A stretch of 7,428 nucleotides of DNA from an uncultured Phascolarctobacterium sp. (GTDB taxonomy: Bacteria > Bacillota > Negativicutes > Acidaminococcales > Acidaminococcaceae). Under the pieces are notes generated by a model. It was given only the letters and a program-made list of their open reading frames with translations. It did no database searches and was not told the origin of the DNA. The number at the start of each line of letters is the position of its first letter. The first letter of the stretch is position 1. The position numbers were made by a program, and so were the translations under genes. Below are positions 5,917-7,428 of this stretch, piece after piece. The stretch lies in NCBI GenBank assembly GCA_934234275.1, contig CAKQHU010000066.1:1-7428 (forward strand), read 5' to 3'.

Positions 5917-7428
5917 TTATTTACCGGTGCGAGCAGCCAGCATTTCTGCATGTCTCTTTTGTTGAGCAGCTACGCGAGCGTCTTTTGCAGCTTTTTTAGC
6001 AGCTTCTGCTTTAGCCAGTTTTGCTTTTGCAGCTTTTTCAGCTTCAGCTTGACGCAGTTCTTCCGGAGATTTACGGCCGAATTTCCAGGTTGCACCAATG
6101 CCGCCCATGAATTCGTCGCCAGCGGTGGATACGCTGAAGCTCAGCATGAAGTCGCGGTTAGGATAGTGGAATGCACCCAGAGCCATACCGGTCTTGTCGC
6201 GATATTGGCCAACGCCTACAGCGATTTCGGTCGGAGCTTCCGGATCATAACCCATGGTGTGCAGGTTAGCGATAGCAGCAGCCATAGCGCCAACTTTTTC
6301 TACACGAGCATCCAGTTGGTTGATTCTGCCATCCAGACGGGAAACTTCGCCATCAAATTTAGCTTCGATGCGAGCATCTTCATCAGCACGGGTTTTTGCT
6401 TCGTCAGCAATTTTGCCGTCCAGTACTTTGTCAGCTGCTTCACGAGCTGCTGCTTCTGCTTTGTCAGCGTCTTCACGTGCTTTTGCTTCTGCTTTGTCAG
6501 CTGCTTCACGAGCTGCTGCTTCTGCTTTGTCAGCGTCTTCACGTGCTTTTGCTTCTGCTTTGTCAGCGTCTTCACGTGCTTTTGCTTCTGCTTTGTCAGC
6601 GTCTTCACGTGCTTTTGCTTCTGCTTTGTCAGCATCTTCACGAGCTTTTGCTTCATCAGTGATTTTTTGATCTAATTTCTTGTCAGCATCTACGCGAGCT
6701 TGGGTTTCGTTAGCGATTGCATTAGCATTAGCTTGAATGCTATCAGAGTTGTGCTCAACACGGCTGTTCAGATATTTGTGTTGCTCATCTGCTTCTGCTT
6801 TGTTAGCTTTGATTGCTGCAGCGTTAGCATCGATTGCATCTTTGTTAGCTTTGATTGCTGCGCCGTTTGCTTTAATGGACTCATCTTGTGCTTTGTTTTT
6901 GTTGTTTTGAGCGTCCAGCTGCTCTTGAACTTTTGCTGCGTTGCTGTCGATTTTAGCGTTCAGCTTTTTGTCAGCATCTACGCGAGCATCGGTTTCAGCA
7001 TCGATTTTGTTGTTCAGAATCTTGTCGTTTTCAACACGAGCTTGACCTTCTGCATTAACTTTCAAGTTCAGAATCTTGTCTGCAGTTTCGCGATCTTTGG
7101 TTTCTTTGTCAATTTTAGCGTTCAGAATCTTGTCGTTTTCAACGCGAGCTTGACCTTCTGCATCGATTTTGGTGTTCAGTTTGAATTCACCGAATTCGCG
7201 ATCTTTGGTTTCTTTCTCGATTTTAGCATCTAATTTTTTGTCATTGTTTTCGCGCTCTTGTTTTTCCAGACCAGCCATGAAGCTGTTCATTGCATCAGCG
7301 TCTTTACGAGCTTTTGCTTCAGCATCGATTCTGTCGCTCAATTTTTTGTCGTTGTTTTCGCGCTCTTGTTTTTCCAGACCAGCCATGAAGCTGTTCATTG
7401 CATCAGCGTCTTTACGAGCTTTTGCTTC
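5917..7428 (-). CDS. Trimeric autotransporter adhesin, stalk and YadA-type anchor (5' partial)
   Basis: This is a trimeric autotransporter: three chains form an outer-membrane barrel that displays a coiled-coil stalk, usually tipped by an adhesive head. The frame is open to the right edge, so the Met at 7398 is internal; signal peptide and any head are outside the window. Residues are counted from that Met. From -10 to 148 the stalk repeats every 18 residues. Residues 175-224 are IxxN heptads. Residues 249-325 are seven 11-residue repeats. Another 18-residue unit follows (329-346), then a linker helix (RLDGRINQLDARVEKVGAMA, 354-373) and the YadA anchor to TWKF440 (GVGQYR 395-400). YadA-family proteins normally end at that aromatic residue. 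Here 53 more residues rich in Ala, Lys and Glu follow, ending in TGK; barrel topology would place them in the periplasm. Identification of the anchor is firm; ligand and head are unknown. Confidence 0.93.
   Translation of the reverse strand, partial: EAKARKDADAMNSFMAGLEKQERENNDKKLSDRIDAEAKARKDADAMNSFMAGLEKQERENNDKKLDAKIEKETKDREFGEFKLNTKIDAEGQARVENDKILNAKIDKETKDRETADKILNLKVNAEGQARVENDKILNNKIDAETDARVDADKKLNAKIDSNAAKVQEQLDAQNNKNKAQDESIKANGAAIKANKDAIDANAAAIKANKAEADEQHKYLNSRVEHNSDSIQANANAIANETQARVDADKKLDQKITDEAKAREDADKAEAKAREDADKAEAKAREDADKAEAKAREDADKAEAAAREAADKAEAKAREDADKAEAAAREAADKVLDGKIADEAKTRADEDARIEAKFDGEVSRLDGRINQLDARVEKVGAMAAAIANLHTMGYDPEAPTEIAVGVGQYRDKTGMALGAFHYPNRDFMLSFSVSTAGDEFMGGIGATWKFGRKSPEELRQAEAEKAAKAKLAKAEAAKKAAKDARVAAQQKRHAEMLAARTGK
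6079..6348 (-). other. YadA-like C-terminal anchor domain (protein domain)
   Basis: Residues 351-440 of the adhesin: a coiled-coil linker with the typical RVEKVGAMAAAIANL, followed by four predicted beta strands (TEIAVGVGQYR; GMALGAFHYP; FMLSFSVST; GGIGATWKF). In this family each chain supplies four strands to a 12-stranded trimeric barrel. The last strand ends in W-K-F, a normal beta-signal for the BAM machinery. Confidence 0.9.
6424..6654 (-). repeat. 33-bp tandem repeat, seven copies, coding for 11-residue (hendecad) stalk repeats
   Basis: Seven head-to-tail units encode EAKAREDADKA (copies 1-4 and 6) or the variant EAAAREAAD-K-A/V (copies 5 and 7). Copies 2-4 look identical at DNA level, and copy 1 differs only at silent-looking sites. 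The period of 33 bases keeps the frame, so gain or loss of copies would change stalk length without breaking the gene. The identity at silent positions suggests recent duplication. Confidence 0.92.
6727..6876 (-). other. Heptads with Ile at position a and Asn at position d in the stalk
   Basis: I175-N178, I182-N185, I189-N192 and I196-N199 fall in strict seven-residue register (IKAN, IKAN, IDAN, IKAN). The register continues through Ala203 and Leu210, then shifts by four residues to V214-N217 and I221-N224. IxxN heptads in trimeric autotransporters place Asn in the core, where such layers are known to bind anions such as chloride. Confidence 0.8.
6955..7224 (-). repeat. Five 54-bp / 18-residue stalk repeats
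   Basis: Residues 59-148 divide into five 18-residue units of the form K-I/V-D/E/N-x-E-T/G-x-x-R-x-x-x-D/F-K-x-L-N-x, starting at K59, K77, K95, K113 and K131. Units 2 and 4 are nearly identical (AEGQARVENDKILN in both). The same 18-residue spacing extends to the N-terminal side through R23 and M41. Confidence 0.88.
7232..7428 (-). repeat. 108-bp direct repeat in the adhesin stalk, running off the window edge
   Basis: Bases 7232-7320 and 7340-7428 are direct copies offset by 108 bases, with one difference seen in 89 (A at 7243, G at 7351). Each encodes EAKARKDADAMNSFMAG followed by LEKQERENNDKKL, a 36-residue unit equal to two 18-residue stalk periods. More copies may lie beyond the edge, making this spot prone to recombination and misassembly. 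Confidence 0.9.

Noticed and set aside
6424..6654. Regular 33-bp repeats as a CRISPR array
   Set aside because: The units are contiguous with no spacers, stay in frame with the adhesin and encode regular helix repeats.
5893..6675. Long plus-strand open frame (about 260 codons) opposite the adhesin, full of Cys/Phe/Val repeats
   Set aside because: It is the antisense shadow of the Ala/Lys/Glu-rich repeats. Its repetitive product only mirrors the 33-bp units, and it has no convincing start region.
7396..7398. ATG at 7398 as the start of the adhesin
   Set aside because: The frame stays open to the edge, the same Met-containing unit repeats 108 bases inside, and no signal peptide follows.

Overview
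The window most likely comes from a diderm Firmicute of the Negativicutes type (inference; genus not determinable). Two signals point there together. One gene encodes a trimeric autotransporter ending in a YadA-type outer-membrane anchor, which requires an outer membrane. The ribosome binding sites (GGAGGT before two genes) and the short 136-residue deformylase homologue look Firmicute-like.

Layout. Bases 1-1263 (+) are the C-terminal membrane half of the ferrous iron transporter FeoB, cut by the left edge. A strong, possibly bidirectional terminator (1278-1322) separates it from genes that all run on the minus strand. Read in their direction of transcription (right to left), these are: a trimeric autotransporter adhesin (7428-5917, N-terminus beyond the right edge); a small secreted protein (5812-5357, start corrected from GTG to an internal ATG); a secreted or membrane-anchored, free-standing ComEC-like metallo-beta-lactamase protein (5116-4154); an HNH endonuclease (3976-3200); an unrecognised 177-residue protein (3138-2605); a peptide-deformylase-like protein (2565-2155); and an unrecognised protein with an HEXXH zinc-protease signature (2126-1338).

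How they work together. The adhesin, secreted protein and MBL genes look like separate transcription units. At both internal junctions the terminator of one gene overlaps or abuts the promoter of the next. The last four genes are spaced 61, 39 and 28 bases apart with no terminator seen between them. They may be read as one operon from a TTGCCT-17-TAGAAT promoter at 4013-4041 to the terminator beside feoB. Within that run, the HNH and 177-residue genes are clearly AT-rich (about 30-40% GC in sampled lines) against about 52-65% for the neighbours. They look like an inserted two-gene cassette, possibly a defence or nuclease-plus-partner module.

The points most worth a second look are the adhesin architecture (an 18-residue stalk period, a 33-bp hendecad array, Asn-layer heptads, and a basic tail placed after the beta-barrel), the HNH/177-residue cassette, and the deformylase-like protein whose usual motif-I Gln is Met, followed by an unknown HEXXH protein. 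No rRNA, tRNA, CRISPR array or insertion sequence was seen. No stretch above 300 bases lacks a gene; the two largest gaps are 3977-4153 and 5117-5356.
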